DNA of 64,000 nt from the NCBI GenBank assembly GCA_016866755.1, contig VGLK01000001.1, forward strand, positions 186,001 through 250,000, read 5' to 3'. This document shows, piece after piece, positions 16,593 to 24,125 of the stretch. Position 1 is the stretch's first letter, and each line of letters starts with the position of its first letter. The notes under the pieces were generated by a model, which saw only the letters and a program-made list of their open reading frames with translations, made no database searches and was not told where the DNA came from. The translations under genes were made by a program, and so were the position numbers. This stretch comes from Candidatus Saccharimonadota bacterium (GTDB lineage: Bacteria > Patescibacteriota > Saccharimonadia > Saccharimonadales > Saccharimonadaceae).

Positions 16593-17006
16593 ATGCCAAC
16601 AATCAACCAGTTGGTGCGTAAGCCAAGAAAGACTGCGGCTAAAAAGTCAAAGTCTCCTGCCTTAGGCCGAATTCATAACGCACTAAAAACTCGTTACTAC
16701 GAACAAGATGCACCGCTTAAGCGTGGTGTATGTATTCGTGTAACAACTAAAACACCTAAAAAGCCAAACTCAGCCCTTCGTAAGGTTGCTCGTGTGCGCT
16801 TAACTAACGGTCACGAAGTTTGGGCTTACATTGGTGGTGAAGGTCACAACCTACAGGAACACGCCGTTGTGCTTGTTCGCGGTGGACGTGTGCCAGACCT
16901 CCCAGGTGTCCGTTACCACATCGTGCGTGGTGCGCTCGACCTTCAGGGTGTTGCAAAGCGTAAACAAGGCCGTTCTAAGTACGGTGCAAAGAAGGAAGGT
17001 AAGTAA
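16593..17006 (+). CDS. rpsL: 30S ribosomal protein S12 (uS12)
   Basis: A 137-residue S12, part of the decoding centre. [20 protein letters not shown] keeps the lysine equivalent to E. coli K42. The second streptomycin loop reads [13 protein letters not shown]: the position equivalent to E. coli K87 (normally RVKDLPG) is proline, codon CCA. Shine-Dalgarno GGAG lies at 16582-16585. It is the first structural gene of the operon with rpsG. The fusA-tuf part of the classic str operon is separate here. Confidence 0.97.
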   Translation: MPTINQLVRKPRKTAAKKSKSPALGRIHNALKTRYYEQDAPLKRGVCIRVTTKTPKKPNSALRKVARVRLTNGHEVWAYIGGEGHNLQEHAVVLVRGGRVPDLPGVRYHIVRGALDLQGVAKRKQGRSKYGAKKEGK

Positions 17007-17008
17007 TC

Positions 17009-17488
17009 ATGCCTCGTAAAGTAACTAAATCTCTACAACGAGTACCAAACCCAGACCGCAAGTATAATTCAGTTATGGTTCAGCGTCTAATCAACAAGTC
17101 TATGCTTGACGGCAAGAAGCTAACTGCTGAAAAGGCTGTGTATACTGCACTTGAAATGGCAGCTAAAAAAGTCGACAGCGAAGACCCACTCGAAGTATTT
17201 GAGCGTGCGCTTAAGAACGTATCTCCAAACTTTGAAGTTAAATCTCGCCGTGTTGGTGGTGCTAACTACCAAATTCCATTCCCAGTTGCTGGCCACCGCC
17301 AATTACACTATGCGTTTAGCTGGATGGTGCAATCAGCCCGTGCTCGTAGTGGTATGCCATATTCTCAGCGTCTTGCGCTAGAGATTGTCGATGCCTACAA
17401 CGAAGCTGGTGCCGCTTTCAAAAAGAAAGAAGACACCCACAAAATGGCAGAAGCCAACCGAGCCTTTGCTCACTTTGCTCGCGGCTAA
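17009..17488 (+). CDS. rpsG: 30S ribosomal protein S7 (uS7)
   Basis: A 159-residue S7, the assembly initiator of the 30S head. VEVKSRRVGG-type sequence (FEVKSRRVGGANYQIPFPV) and the C-terminal KKKEDTHKMAEANRAFAHF are characteristic. It starts two bases after the rpsL stop. The operon ends at a terminator and does not continue into fusA. Confidence 0.97.
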   Translation: MPRKVTKSLQRVPNPDRKYNSVMVQRLINKSMLDGKKLTAEKAVYTALEMAAKKVDSEDPLEVFERALKNVSPNFEVKSRRVGGANYQIPFPVAGHRQLHYAFSWMVQSARARSGMPYSQRLALEIVDAYNEAGAAFKKKEDTHKMAEANRAFAHFARG

Positions 17489-17510
17489 TTACATTCGCAG
17501 TAAAAACAAT

Positions 17511-17541
17511 AAAAGCGCCTACTTTAACGTGGGTGCTTTTT
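17511..17541 (+). terminator. rpsL-rpsG terminator
   Basis: AAGCGCCTAC pairs with GTGGGTGCTT (three wobble pairs), then a T run. Confidence 0.8.
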
Positions 17542-17561
17542 GTATCTAGCGTGTAAGGGGG

Positions 17562-17567
17562 TATACT
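17562..17567 (+). promoter_or_regulatory. -10 of yajQ, leaderless type
   Basis: TATACT followed by exactly 6 bases and ATG 17574. Confidence 0.6.
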
Positions 17568-17573
17568 AACATT

Positions 17574-18068
17574 ATGCCTACTTTTCAATTTGATATAGTT
17601 TCCGAAATAGATAAAGCCGAGATGAATAACGTTTTTGCCGGCGTAGAGCGCGAAATTGCCACACGTTACGATTTTAAAAACACTCAAGCTGCGCTAGAGT
17701 GGCTTGAAAATAAAGGTGGATTTAAAATTATTGGTGATAATCAGTATCAGGTAGATGCGGTGATGGATATTGTGCGAAAAAAACTTGCCAGCCGAAACCT
17801 AAGTAGTAAATCGCTTGATTTGTCGGCCGTTCCGCACGAAAGCAACCTGCGAGTAATGTGGAGTATTCCTTTTAAAGAAGGCTTAGATAAAGAGCTTGCT
17901 AAAAGATTGTCGGCAGATATTAAAACTGCCGTACCTAAGGTAAAAGCTCAAATTCAAGGCGATAGTGTGCGCGTAACTAGCTCGAGTAAAGACGAACTGC
18001 AAAAAGTGGTAGCGCTTACTCGCGGTGATGAGTACGACGTGCCGCTTAATTGTACAAATTTCCGCTAA
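17574..18068 (+). CDS. yajQ: YajQ-family nucleotide-binding protein
   Basis: A 164-residue DUF520 protein with two ferredoxin-like halves. The family signatures are the N-terminal FDIVSEIDKAEMNNV, the ATRYDFKN segment, and the C-terminal KVKAQIQGDSVRVTSSSKDELQ and NFR end. Some YajQ members bind cyclic di-GMP or act as RNA/protein-binding factors; the role here is not known. The mRNA is predicted leaderless. Confidence 0.9.
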   Translation: MPTFQFDIVSEIDKAEMNNVFAGVEREIATRYDFKNTQAALEWLENKGGFKIIGDNQYQVDAVMDIVRKKLASRNLSSKSLDLSAVPHESNLRVMWSIPFKEGLDKELAKRLSADIKTAVPKVKAQIQGDSVRVTSSSKDELQKVVALTRGDEYDVPLNCTNFR

Positions 18069-18110
18069 TGCTTGCGAATGCGTAGTTGAGGGTGTTTAAT
18101 ATAAATTCTA

Positions 18111-19076
18111 ATGGACACTTACCCAGCACCCCAGCCCAAAGAGCTTGAACAAATTGAAACGTATACCGAGCGTTACAACCAACATATGAAAATATGCTTT
18201 GATGCCCAAGCGTGCCTAGATGAAATGATTGAACACGCACGGTCGTTTGAGGTGTATAGCGACGAAGGTGGTCGTGGTAATGAGGTTATTGAGGCCGGAA
18301 GAGGTGTGCGAGCCTGTGCCGAAGCGTACGATATGACGGCGCTTCTTCAACCGCGGCTGCCACAGCTTTTAGTTCGGGGTAGTGTATATTCCGCTGGAGG
18401 CGAGCCGCATGGAGTTTACGACGAAGCGTATGAGTTTGTCTCTGTTGTACAGCGTCGAGATGAATCGCTGCGACGTTACTACGAATTAAAACTTGCTGTA
18501 CCAGCAAACGATGAACATGTAAAGCAAAGTTTTGTGTACGCACCAATCGCTAATCTAGATGATTGTGTAATTTCTGATGTTCGCCGTTTTCAAACTATTT
18601 ACGATGAGCTATACGACTATCTTGATAAAGCCGAAACGGCTGCTGCGGCTAGCCGCTTATCAAACCTGTACGACGCATTTGTGCAGCTTGACAGCGTACT
18701 ATATGTAGCGCATGAAGGCGAGGTGATAGACCAAGAGTGGCTGACATTGTTACTCGATGCCGCTAAAGACGCATCTATGAAGGTTGCATTAGACGGCAGT
18801 TTGCCGCTATCGCTTCGTCGTTCACTCGATGAGGCGATTCCACGGCTTATTGCCGGAACTTATCGGCTATCAACCGAGTTTCCAAATAAAACTTTTGTAG
18901 GCGGTGCAATGGCAACAATTCTTTCCAGCGGCGTTATGTATTCGCACGCAATGAGCGATAGTAACATCGACACCCCCTACGTGCCGCATGTAGTGGTGCA
19001 GCTTAACGATAATGAGTCGCACAGCTTGCCGTTTAATGACATGCAATTTCATAGTGTACACCAAATTCACCGATAA
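18111..19076 (+). CDS. Unknown conserved-looking protein, first of a pair
   Basis: A 321-residue soluble protein, acidic, with no signal peptide or membrane segment and no family I recognise. A -10 (TAATAT or TATAAA, 18097-18105) lies 5-8 bases before ATG 18111, so the mRNA may be leaderless. It forms a two-gene unit with the next gene, 20 bp downstream. Both proteins share a (K/R)QS(F)VYAP stretch near the middle, a long helical region after it, and a similar C-terminal pattern, so they may be diverged paralogues. Confidence 0.65.
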   Translation: MDTYPAPQPKELEQIETYTERYNQHMKICFDAQACLDEMIEHARSFEVYSDEGGRGNEVIEAGRGVRACAEAYDMTALLQPRLPQLLVRGSVYSAGGEPHGVYDEAYEFVSVVQRRDESLRRYYELKLAVPANDEHVKQSFVYAPIANLDDCVISDVRRFQTIYDELYDYLDKAETAAAASRLSNLYDAFVQLDSVLYVAHEGEVIDQEWLTLLLDAAKDASMKVALDGSLPLSLRRSLDEAIPRLIAGTYRLSTEFPNKTFVGGAMATILSSGVMYSHAMSDSNIDTPYVPHVVVQLNDNESHSLPFNDMQFHSVHQIHR

Positions 19077-19096
19077 AAATTACAGGGAGCGATAAG

Positions 19097-20092
19097 ATGA
19101 GTAATGCCGAAAAATGGTTTGAACTAAGCGAAATATACGACACTAAGGCACGCGAGGCAGGGGAAGTAGAACATGTACTTATGGAGGCTGAGGAGGTTGC
19201 GAGAGGCTGGAATTATGCCGCGCGCGATGGTGACGAGACGGAAAAAGCCTTGTTTATTCAAAACTTACGTCGTGTTATAGAGCCAATTCAGGCACATTCA
19301 CAAAATCACTTAATGACGGTCGAGAGTGATAAGCTAATAACCAATCAATTATTTTTATCGTTAAATGATTCGGGAGTGCCAACTGGTTTACAGCTACGGC
19401 CTAGCGAAGAGGTAACGCGCCAAGAAGATGTAGTATGGTCAGGTTTTCGTGTTGGCGATACTGCGCTGTATCATTCATTTGCCGGCAGTCCAATTACCGT
19501 GCCGCTTGTTCACCCAGAGTTTTCTAGGCTTGAGGGCGCACAGCTAAACATACGCCAAAGCGTGTATGCACCAGCGGGCAGTGGCGACACAACTATCCGA
19601 ATTCCATTTTTAAACTACTATCGTTCAACGAACGAGTGGGTTCGAAAGTTAATCGACATTGAAAATCAACTGGCCATTGAGTTTCTTGATTGCTTACAAG
19701 CGTTTGATAGAGAGAAATTTGAACGCTATTATACTGATAGTAAAGATATGTTTGACACCTTTACGGCGCTAAAAGGATTGGTGCGCGAATTTGATGCAAC
19801 ATTTTCGCATAGTGCTGTTGAGCGGGAATTAGTTGCATCTGCGGTAAGCGATGTAATGACGTATGGTATTGGTAAGGTAGGGATTAGTTTAGGGAAGTCA
19901 CCGCATTTTGTACCACCATCGCCTGAAGTGCATGGCATTGTGCAAGGGGTAGGCTGTGGACTAGATAAGACACTTTATGAACTAACTGGCGACGAGATGA
20001 CTGCTCGCGGAACGATTGCTCTTAAAGATGATAATGACGCGATACATACGTATCCCTTGCAAGCGATTGAATCGCTACGGTTGATAGATTAA
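19097..20092 (+). CDS. Unknown protein, second of a pair
   Basis: A 331-residue soluble acidic protein with no recognised domain. GGGAG at 19084-19088 gives a well-spaced Shine-Dalgarno site, as expected for an internal operon gene. It shares the RQSVYAP motif and the C-terminal strand/His/Pro pattern with the preceding gene. The pair lies between yajQ and fusA and has no terminator I can see before fusA. Confidence 0.65.
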   Translation: MSNAEKWFELSEIYDTKAREAGEVEHVLMEAEEVARGWNYAARDGDETEKALFIQNLRRVIEPIQAHSQNHLMTVESDKLITNQLFLSLNDSGVPTGLQLRPSEEVTRQEDVVWSGFRVGDTALYHSFAGSPITVPLVHPEFSRLEGAQLNIRQSVYAPAGSGDTTIRIPFLNYYRSTNEWVRKLIDIENQLAIEFLDCLQAFDREKFERYYTDSKDMFDTFTALKGLVREFDATFSHSAVERELVASAVSDVMTYGIGKVGISLGKSPHFVPPSPEVHGIVQGVGCGLDKTLYELTGDEMTARGTIALKDDNDAIHTYPLQAIESLRLID

Positions 20093-20126
20093 CCGTGCGC
20101 ACCCTCTATTCAAGTGTGTGTTAATC

Positions 20127-20135
20127 TGTTAAAAT
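20127..20135 (+). promoter_or_regulatory. Probable fusA promoter (extended -10)
   Basis: TGT-TAAAAT, about 70 bp before fusA. A second possible -10 (TATACT, 20195-20200) lies 5 bases before the ATG. Confidence 0.45.
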
Positions 20136-20205
20136 AAGAGAGAAATACTGCTGCATTTTTTGAGGTGCCAGTACAATAGTAACGAAAAGGAAGATATACT
20201 CCACT

Positions 20206-22296
20206 ATGGCAGAAAAGAAAGTCCCCCTAAAGGATTTTAGGAACATTGGTATTATTGCGCACATTGACGCCGGTAAAACCACAACAACCGAAGGTATTCT
20301 ATACCGAACCGGTCTTACTCATAAAATTGGTGTTGTTCGTGGCGAAGGCGACGGCGCAACAACCGACTGGATGGCGCAAGAAAAAGAGCGCGGTATTACC
20401 ATTACCTCTGCTGCGGTAACGGCATTCTGGAAAGGCCACAAGATCAACATTATCGACACCCCGGGACACATCGACTTTACGGCCGAGGTTGAACGAAGCT
20501 TACGCGTACTTGACGGTGCCGTAACGGTGTTTGATGGCAAAATGGGTGTAGAGGCACAAACCGAAACTGTGTGGCGTCAGGCTAACAAGTATGGCGTACC
20601 TCGAATTTGTTTTATTAACAAAATTAACCAAACTGGTGGAGATTTTTACAAATCTCTTGAAACTATTCACACTCGTCTCTCTCGTAATGCTTTTCCAATC
20701 CACTTGCCGATTGGGTTTGAAAAAGAGATTAATGGTGTAGTCGACCTTATTGATATGAAAGCGTACACCTACAATGATTACGCCGATCATGAGCTTCAGG
20801 TAGGCGAAATTCCTGCCGATATGCTTGAAAAAGCTAAAAACGCTCGCTCGCTGCTTGTTGAAAATGCAGTTGAGGCCGACGATGAACTGATGATGAAGTT
20901 CTTTGATGGTGGTGAAGAGTCTATTACTACTGAAGAGCTTAAAACAGCTCTTCGTAAACGAGTACTAGCTGGCGACTTCTTCCTTGTTACTGGCGGTGAT
21001 GGACGTGGCGTAATTGTAGAAAAAGTTCTAGACCTTGTAGCTGACTACATGCCGTCACCACTCGACGTTGATGCTATTTGGGGGCAAGATCCTAAAACTG
21101 GCAATCAAGTTGAGCGCAAGCCAAACGAAGAAGAGCCTTTGGCGGCACTGGCATTTAAGATTGCAACCGATCCATTTGTTGGTAAGCTTATTTTTGTACG
21201 CGTGTATAGCGGTCAACTTAAGGCAGGTTCTTACGTACTTAACACCACTTCGGGTAAAAAAGAGCGTGTAGGGCGAATTGTTCGAATGCATGCCGACAAG
21301 CGTGAAGAAATTGATTCAATCGGCGCTGGAGATATTGCTGCAGTTGTTGGTCTTAAAGATACCTTTACCGGCGCAACTCTTGCCGATCCAGCGCATCCTA
21401 TCATGCTTGAGTCTATCGACTTTCCTGAACCTCCGGTATCGATTGCGGTTGAGCCAAAGACGAAGAGTGACCAAGAAAAAATGGGTATCGCGCTGCAGCG
21501 CTTGGCAGAAGAAGATCCTACTTTCCGTGTTCACACCGACGAAGAAACAGGTCAGACTATTATGTCGGGAATGGGTGAATTGCACCTCGACATTCTGATT
21601 GATCGCATGAAACGAGAGTTTAACGTTGAAGCAAACGTTGGCGAGCCACAAGTAGCCTTCCGTGAAACTATTCGTGGCACAACTGAAGCGCAAGGTAAGC
21701 ACGCTAAGCAATCTGGTGGACGCGGTCAGTACGGTGACGTATGGATTCGCTTTGAGCCAACAGAATCTGGCGAAGGATTTGAGTTTGTTGATGAAATTAA
21801 AGGTGGAGTGGTTCCGGCCGAATATCGCTCAGCTGTTCAAAAAGGTATTAAAGATACCGTTGAAGGCGGCGTGATTGCTGGCTACCCTATGATTGGCGTG
21901 AAAGCTACACTTTACGACGGTAGCTACCACGATGTCGACTCGAGTGAGCTGGCCTTTAACCTTGCTGGTGTTTTGGCGGTAAAAGAAGGTATCCCTAAGG
22001 CTAAGCCAGTACTTCTTGAGCCTGTCATGAAGGTAGAAGTTAGCACGCCAGAAGAGTTTATGGGCGACGTTATTGGCGACCTTAACTCTCGACGTGGCCG
22101 CATTGAAGCTATGGAAGACCTTCAGGGCGGAGCAAAACTTGTGCGTGCTTTTGTGCCACTTGCAAGTATGTTTGGCTACACCAACGACGTTCGCTCAATG
22201 AGTCAAGGTCGTGCAGCTTCAACCATGGAGCTTGCTCAGTACGAGGAAGTACCACCAAACGTGGCACAGGAGATCATCGAAAAGCGATCTAAGTAA
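20206..22296 (+). CDS. fusA: Elongation factor G
   Basis: A 696-residue translocase GTPase. G1 [12 protein letters not shown], switch [13 protein letters not shown]3 DTPGHIDFT and G4 NKINQTGG are intact, followed by domains II-V with the decoding-tip region of domain IV ([16 protein letters not shown]). AAGGAAG lies 13 bases before ATG, an unusually long spacing. The 26 bases around the start closely resemble those around the tuf start. A terminator follows, so tuf is not in the same operon. Confidence 0.97.
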   Translation: MAEKKVPLKDFRNIGIIAHIDAGKTTTTEGILYRTGLTHKIGVVRGEGDGATTDWMAQEKERGITITSAAVTAFWKGHKINIIDTPGHIDFTAEVERSLRVLDGAVTVFDGKMGVEAQTETVWRQANKYGVPRICFINKINQTGGDFYKSLETIHTRLSRNAFPIHLPIGFEKEINGVVDLIDMKAYTYNDYADHELQVGEIPADMLEKAKNARSLLVENAVEADDELMMKFFDGGEESITTEELKTALRKRVLAGDFFLVTGGDGRGVIVEKVLDLVADYMPSPLDVDAIWGQDPKTGNQVERKPNEEEPLAALAFKIATDPFVGKLIFVRVYSGQLKAGSYVLNTTSGKKERVGRIVRMHADKREEIDSIGAGDIAAVVGLKDTFTGATLADPAHPIMLESIDFPEPPVSIAVEPKTKSDQEKMGIALQRLAEEDPTFRVHTDEETGQTIMSGMGELHLDILIDRMKREFNVEANVGEPQVAFRETIRGTTEAQGKHAKQSGGRGQYGDVWIRFEPTESGEGFEFVDEIKGGVVPAEYRSAVQKGIKDTVEGGVIAGYPMIGVKATLYDGSYHDVDSSELAFNLAGVLAVKEGIPKAKPVLLEPVMKVEVSTPEEFMGDVIGDLNSRRGRIEAMEDLQGGAKLVRAFVPLASMFGYTNDVRSMSQGRAASTMELAQYEEVPPNVAQEIIEKRSK

Positions 22297-22311
22297 TTTG
22301 ATTGACTTAAT

Positions 22312-22348
22312 AAAAATGCACCGGTTTACAGCGACTGGTGCATTTTTT
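22312..22348 (+). terminator. fusA terminator
   Basis: ATGCACCGGT pairs with ACTGGTGCAT (one wobble), followed by six T. Confidence 0.9.
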
Positions 22349-22359
22349 GTTTATGTTTA

Positions 22360-22368
22360 TGGTAGACT
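22360..22368 (+). promoter_or_regulatory. Extended -10 for the coiled-coil gene
   Basis: TGG-TAGACT, about 65 bp before ATG 22434. Confidence 0.45.
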
Positions 22369-22433
22369 GTAGGTAACATTCCCGTAACTGGTTGAGTGTA
22401 ATCGCTCCTTACTATTTAGGGTAGGTGACAAGC

Positions 22434-23126
22434 ATGAGCGGCAAGCCGACTGTATGGCAGTTAAAAAAAAGACGGCGACAAGCGTGGCGAAAGTTAAAAC
22501 TAGCCGAGAGCAATCTCGAAGAGTCAAGGTTACATCTCGCTCGTATTCAAGCGCAGTGTCGATTAAAGTTGGCAGAACTCCACCAGGAGCGTGTACAAAT
22601 TAGTAGCGATTTAGATAAGGTTTTTGAACTTGAAAACCGCATAATCGAGACTGGTGTATTCTGGGAGCTACATGAAATTGAGACTCGTCTTAAGCTTTTG
22701 CGGCGAAGACTGCGTAAGGTTTCGGTGCGAATCGAGCGGCTTAATCTATTGCTGCGTAAAGCACATCGCAAAGTTCGAGACTCTAGGCGACTGGTGGGGC
22801 GAGCCCGACAGAGTTATCAGTTTGCTAAATGCCAAGTTTGGCGTGCCACGGCTCATAACTTTGCGCCAATTGTGCCATGGTCTAAAAAGTTGCAGCTGGC
22901 AAGTTCAATACGTGTGCCGTCTCAATATCACAATAATCTTCACGTGGTTATTTGCCTTAATGCAATTCATGTGTATTTTGGCGGTGAAAATTTTCCCACC
23001 GACAAAGGGCACGGACATTACGTTATAGAGGAGGGGTTTGTTACTTACCGGCGTGATCCATATGTTCCGCATGGCGAAGGTCGCTTAGAGGCGGAATGGG
23101 AACTACGTGAACGGGATTGTCAATAG
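22434..23126 (+). CDS. Unknown basic coiled-coil protein
   Basis: A 230-residue protein. Residues 1 to about 135 are Arg/Lys/Leu-rich with heptad-like spacing (ENRIIETG, ETRLKLLRRRLRKV, RLNLLLRKAHRKV), predicting a long basic coiled coil. The C-terminal 80 residues look like a small beta-rich domain (VVICLNAIHVYFGGENF, then GHYVIEEGFVTYRR). No signal peptide. Start ATG 22434 has TAGGTGA at the right distance; GTG 22425 overlaps that site. Function unknown; nucleic-acid binding is possible from charge alone. Confidence 0.65.
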   Translation: MSGKPTVWQLKKRRRQAWRKLKLAESNLEESRLHLARIQAQCRLKLAELHQERVQISSDLDKVFELENRIIETGVFWELHEIETRLKLLRRRLRKVSVRIERLNLLLRKAHRKVRDSRRLVGRARQSYQFAKCQVWRATAHNFAPIVPWSKKLQLASSIRVPSQYHNNLHVVICLNAIHVYFGGENFPTDKGHGHYVIEEGFVTYRRDPYVPHGEGRLEAEWELRERDCQ

Positions 23127-23141
23127 TAGCAAGAGGGCGAT

Positions 23142-23194
23142 TGGCTCGATCAAGTATGCAAAAATGTATGCAAAGATCGAGCCATTTCGTTTTT
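23142..23194 (+). terminator. Terminator of the coiled-coil gene
   Basis: TGGCTCGATC (23142-23151) pairs perfectly with GATCGAGCCA (23175-23184) followed by TTTCGTTTTT. The loop holds a tandem TATGCAAA-type repeat. Confidence 0.9.
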
Positions 23195-23207
23195 AGTTAA
23201 ATTACTA

Positions 23208-23236
23208 TTGACATATTTGTATCGATATGTTATATT
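23208..23236 (+). promoter_or_regulatory. Strong promoter of cassette C
   Basis: Consensus TTGACA, 17 bp, TATATT: the best -35 in the window. Transcription would start near 23243. Confidence 0.8.
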
Positions 23237-23242
23237 ACGTTC

Positions 23243-23497
23243 AAGTTTGATTGATCTAGCTGATCTCAAGCGCACTTTGACAAGTTGAATGCTATACACG
23301 CTTCTCTTAGACATATCGATACGAACCTTCGCATCTGTATGCCCGAGAGAAGCACTACGCTCTCGGTCTCGGTACTGTTTGCAGTACGTTCGCAAGACTT
23401 CTTGTTGGACGTGCTACTCGTACAGTTACCGCCACCCCGAGCGACGATCCGATTCGTCGCCATGCCCAACACCGACGCCCCGAACTGGGGCACTACG
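23243..23497 (+). ncRNA. Multi-hairpin leader RNA of cassette C
   Basis: About 255 nt between the promoter and the first well-supported small ORF. Hairpins that can be read directly: CTTCTCT (23301) with AGAGAAG (23346), which competes with CGAGAG (23344) pairing to CTCTCG (23360); GTACTG/CAGTAC (23372-23387); GCGACGA/TCGTCGC (23441-23460); and GCCCC/GGGGC (23477-23491). The first two are mutually exclusive, as in riboswitch-like leaders. Open frames across it lack consistent codon bias, so it is treated as RNA. Not a recognised family. Confidence 0.5.
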
Positions 23498-23510
23498 AAA
23501 GGTGCTACTC

Positions 23511-23654
23511 ATGCATGCCACCTCCCGCGGCTCGCCGACGAGCCGCAACTCCAACAGGCGCTCGACGCGCTCTTTCTTCATGTTCAGCCCCTTCGCCGCG
23601 GTCCTGCAGGCCGGCTCCTCCGAGGAGCGCGCCCTGGCGACCTCGACCTCCTGA
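23511..23654 (+). CDS. Small Ser/Arg-rich protein, 47 aa (cassette C)
   Basis: ATG 23511 preceded by AAAGGTG (23498-23504) at 6 bases. It encodes 47 residues rich in Ser, Thr and Arg with a hydrophobic patch (FFMFSPFAAVL). Nearly all third codon positions are C or G while first and second positions are mixed, a clear coding signal in this frame and the same codon style as cassettes A, B, D and E. A longer overlapping frame (to 23710) lacks that bias at its start. No family recognised. Confidence 0.5.
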   Translation: MHATSRGSPTSRNSNRRSTRSFFMFSPFAAVLQAGSSEERALATSTS

Positions 23655-23752
23655 CCCACGGCCGGCCGGGTCGCCACAAACCTCCATCGAGGGAGTTAGG
23701 TGGCGGCTGAAGCTACCCGTGAACAACATTAAGAAAGGTAAGGTGAAGGATC

Positions 23753-23791
23753 ATGTGCTGCATCCGCGGTTCCACGACCCTGATCTTCTAA
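23753..23791 (+). CDS. Possible 12-aa peptide (cassette C)
   Basis: ATG 23753 has a strong AAGGTGAAGGATC site in front and encodes MCCIRGSTTLIF, with 10 of the 11 codons after the start ending in C or G. Too short to be certain, but the ribosome site and codon style fit the cassette. Confidence 0.35.
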   Translation: MCCIRGSTTLIF

Positions 23792-23838
23792 CCACCACTC
23801 GGGGCTCATCGTCGCGAATAGTAGAAAGGACTAAGGCT

Positions 23839-23868
23839 ATGTACTGGTCTGGTTTTCTGGAGCGCTAG
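23839..23868 (+). CDS. Possible 9-aa peptide (cassette C)
   Basis: ATG 23839 after AAAGGACTAAGGCT encodes MYWSGFLER. Its stop codon lies inside the first stem of the structured RNA that follows, so translation would open that stem. Confidence 0.3.
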   Translation: MYWSGFLER

Positions 23869-24036
23869 CCAGCGGTAAAGAGGCTTAGCCTCGGTCCGCT
23901 GGAGTTCCAGATAATAGTGTAGCCCCACTGAGTGGGCGGGTGTAAGTATTTGGTGGCACTTGTGCCTTTGTTGGTGCACGAAGCGGTTAATCCGCAGCCT
24001 GAAAAACCAGATCTTACAATACCCGCCCACTCGGGC
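23857..24036 (+). ncRNA. Structured RNA of cassette C
   Basis: Two large domains can be paired by eye. First: CTGGA (23857) with TCCAG (23906), enclosing CCAGCGG (23869) with CCGCTGG (23896), enclosing GAGGC/GCCTC. Second: GCCC (23922) with GGGC (24033), then GAGTGGGCGGGT (23930) with ACCCGCCCACTC (24021), and GTAAG with CTTAC. The second encloses small hairpins GGCAC/GTGCC and GCGG/CCGC. It is not RNase P RNA, tmRNA or SRP RNA by their conserved motifs. Role unknown. Confidence 0.55.
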
Positions 24037-24083
24037 GCAACAACTAGCATTCAACTTGTCATATTAATACCTAGAAATTATCA

Positions 24084-24111
24084 CCACCCCGAGAAATTGG
24101 GGTGGCTTTGC
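24084..24111 (+). terminator. Terminal hairpin of cassette C, possibly shared with clpB
   Basis: CCACCCC (24084-24090) pairs with GGGGTGG (24099-24105), loop GAGAAATT, followed only by CTTTG. It also lies just after the clpB stop on the other strand. Confidence 0.55.
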
Positions 24112-24125
24112 GTTTGGCGCTGACT

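Noticed and set aside
23285-23710. 141-codon ORF in cassette C
   Set aside because: Its 5' part crosses leader hairpins without codon bias; the overlapping 47-codon frame has the better ribosome site and codon signal.
23243-24106. RNase P RNA, tmRNA, SRP RNA or 6S RNA
   Set aside because: The conserved motifs of the first three (P4 core, tRNA-like CCA end, GGAAGG-type SRP loop) are not present, and the long-stem part does not show a clear 6S central bubble.
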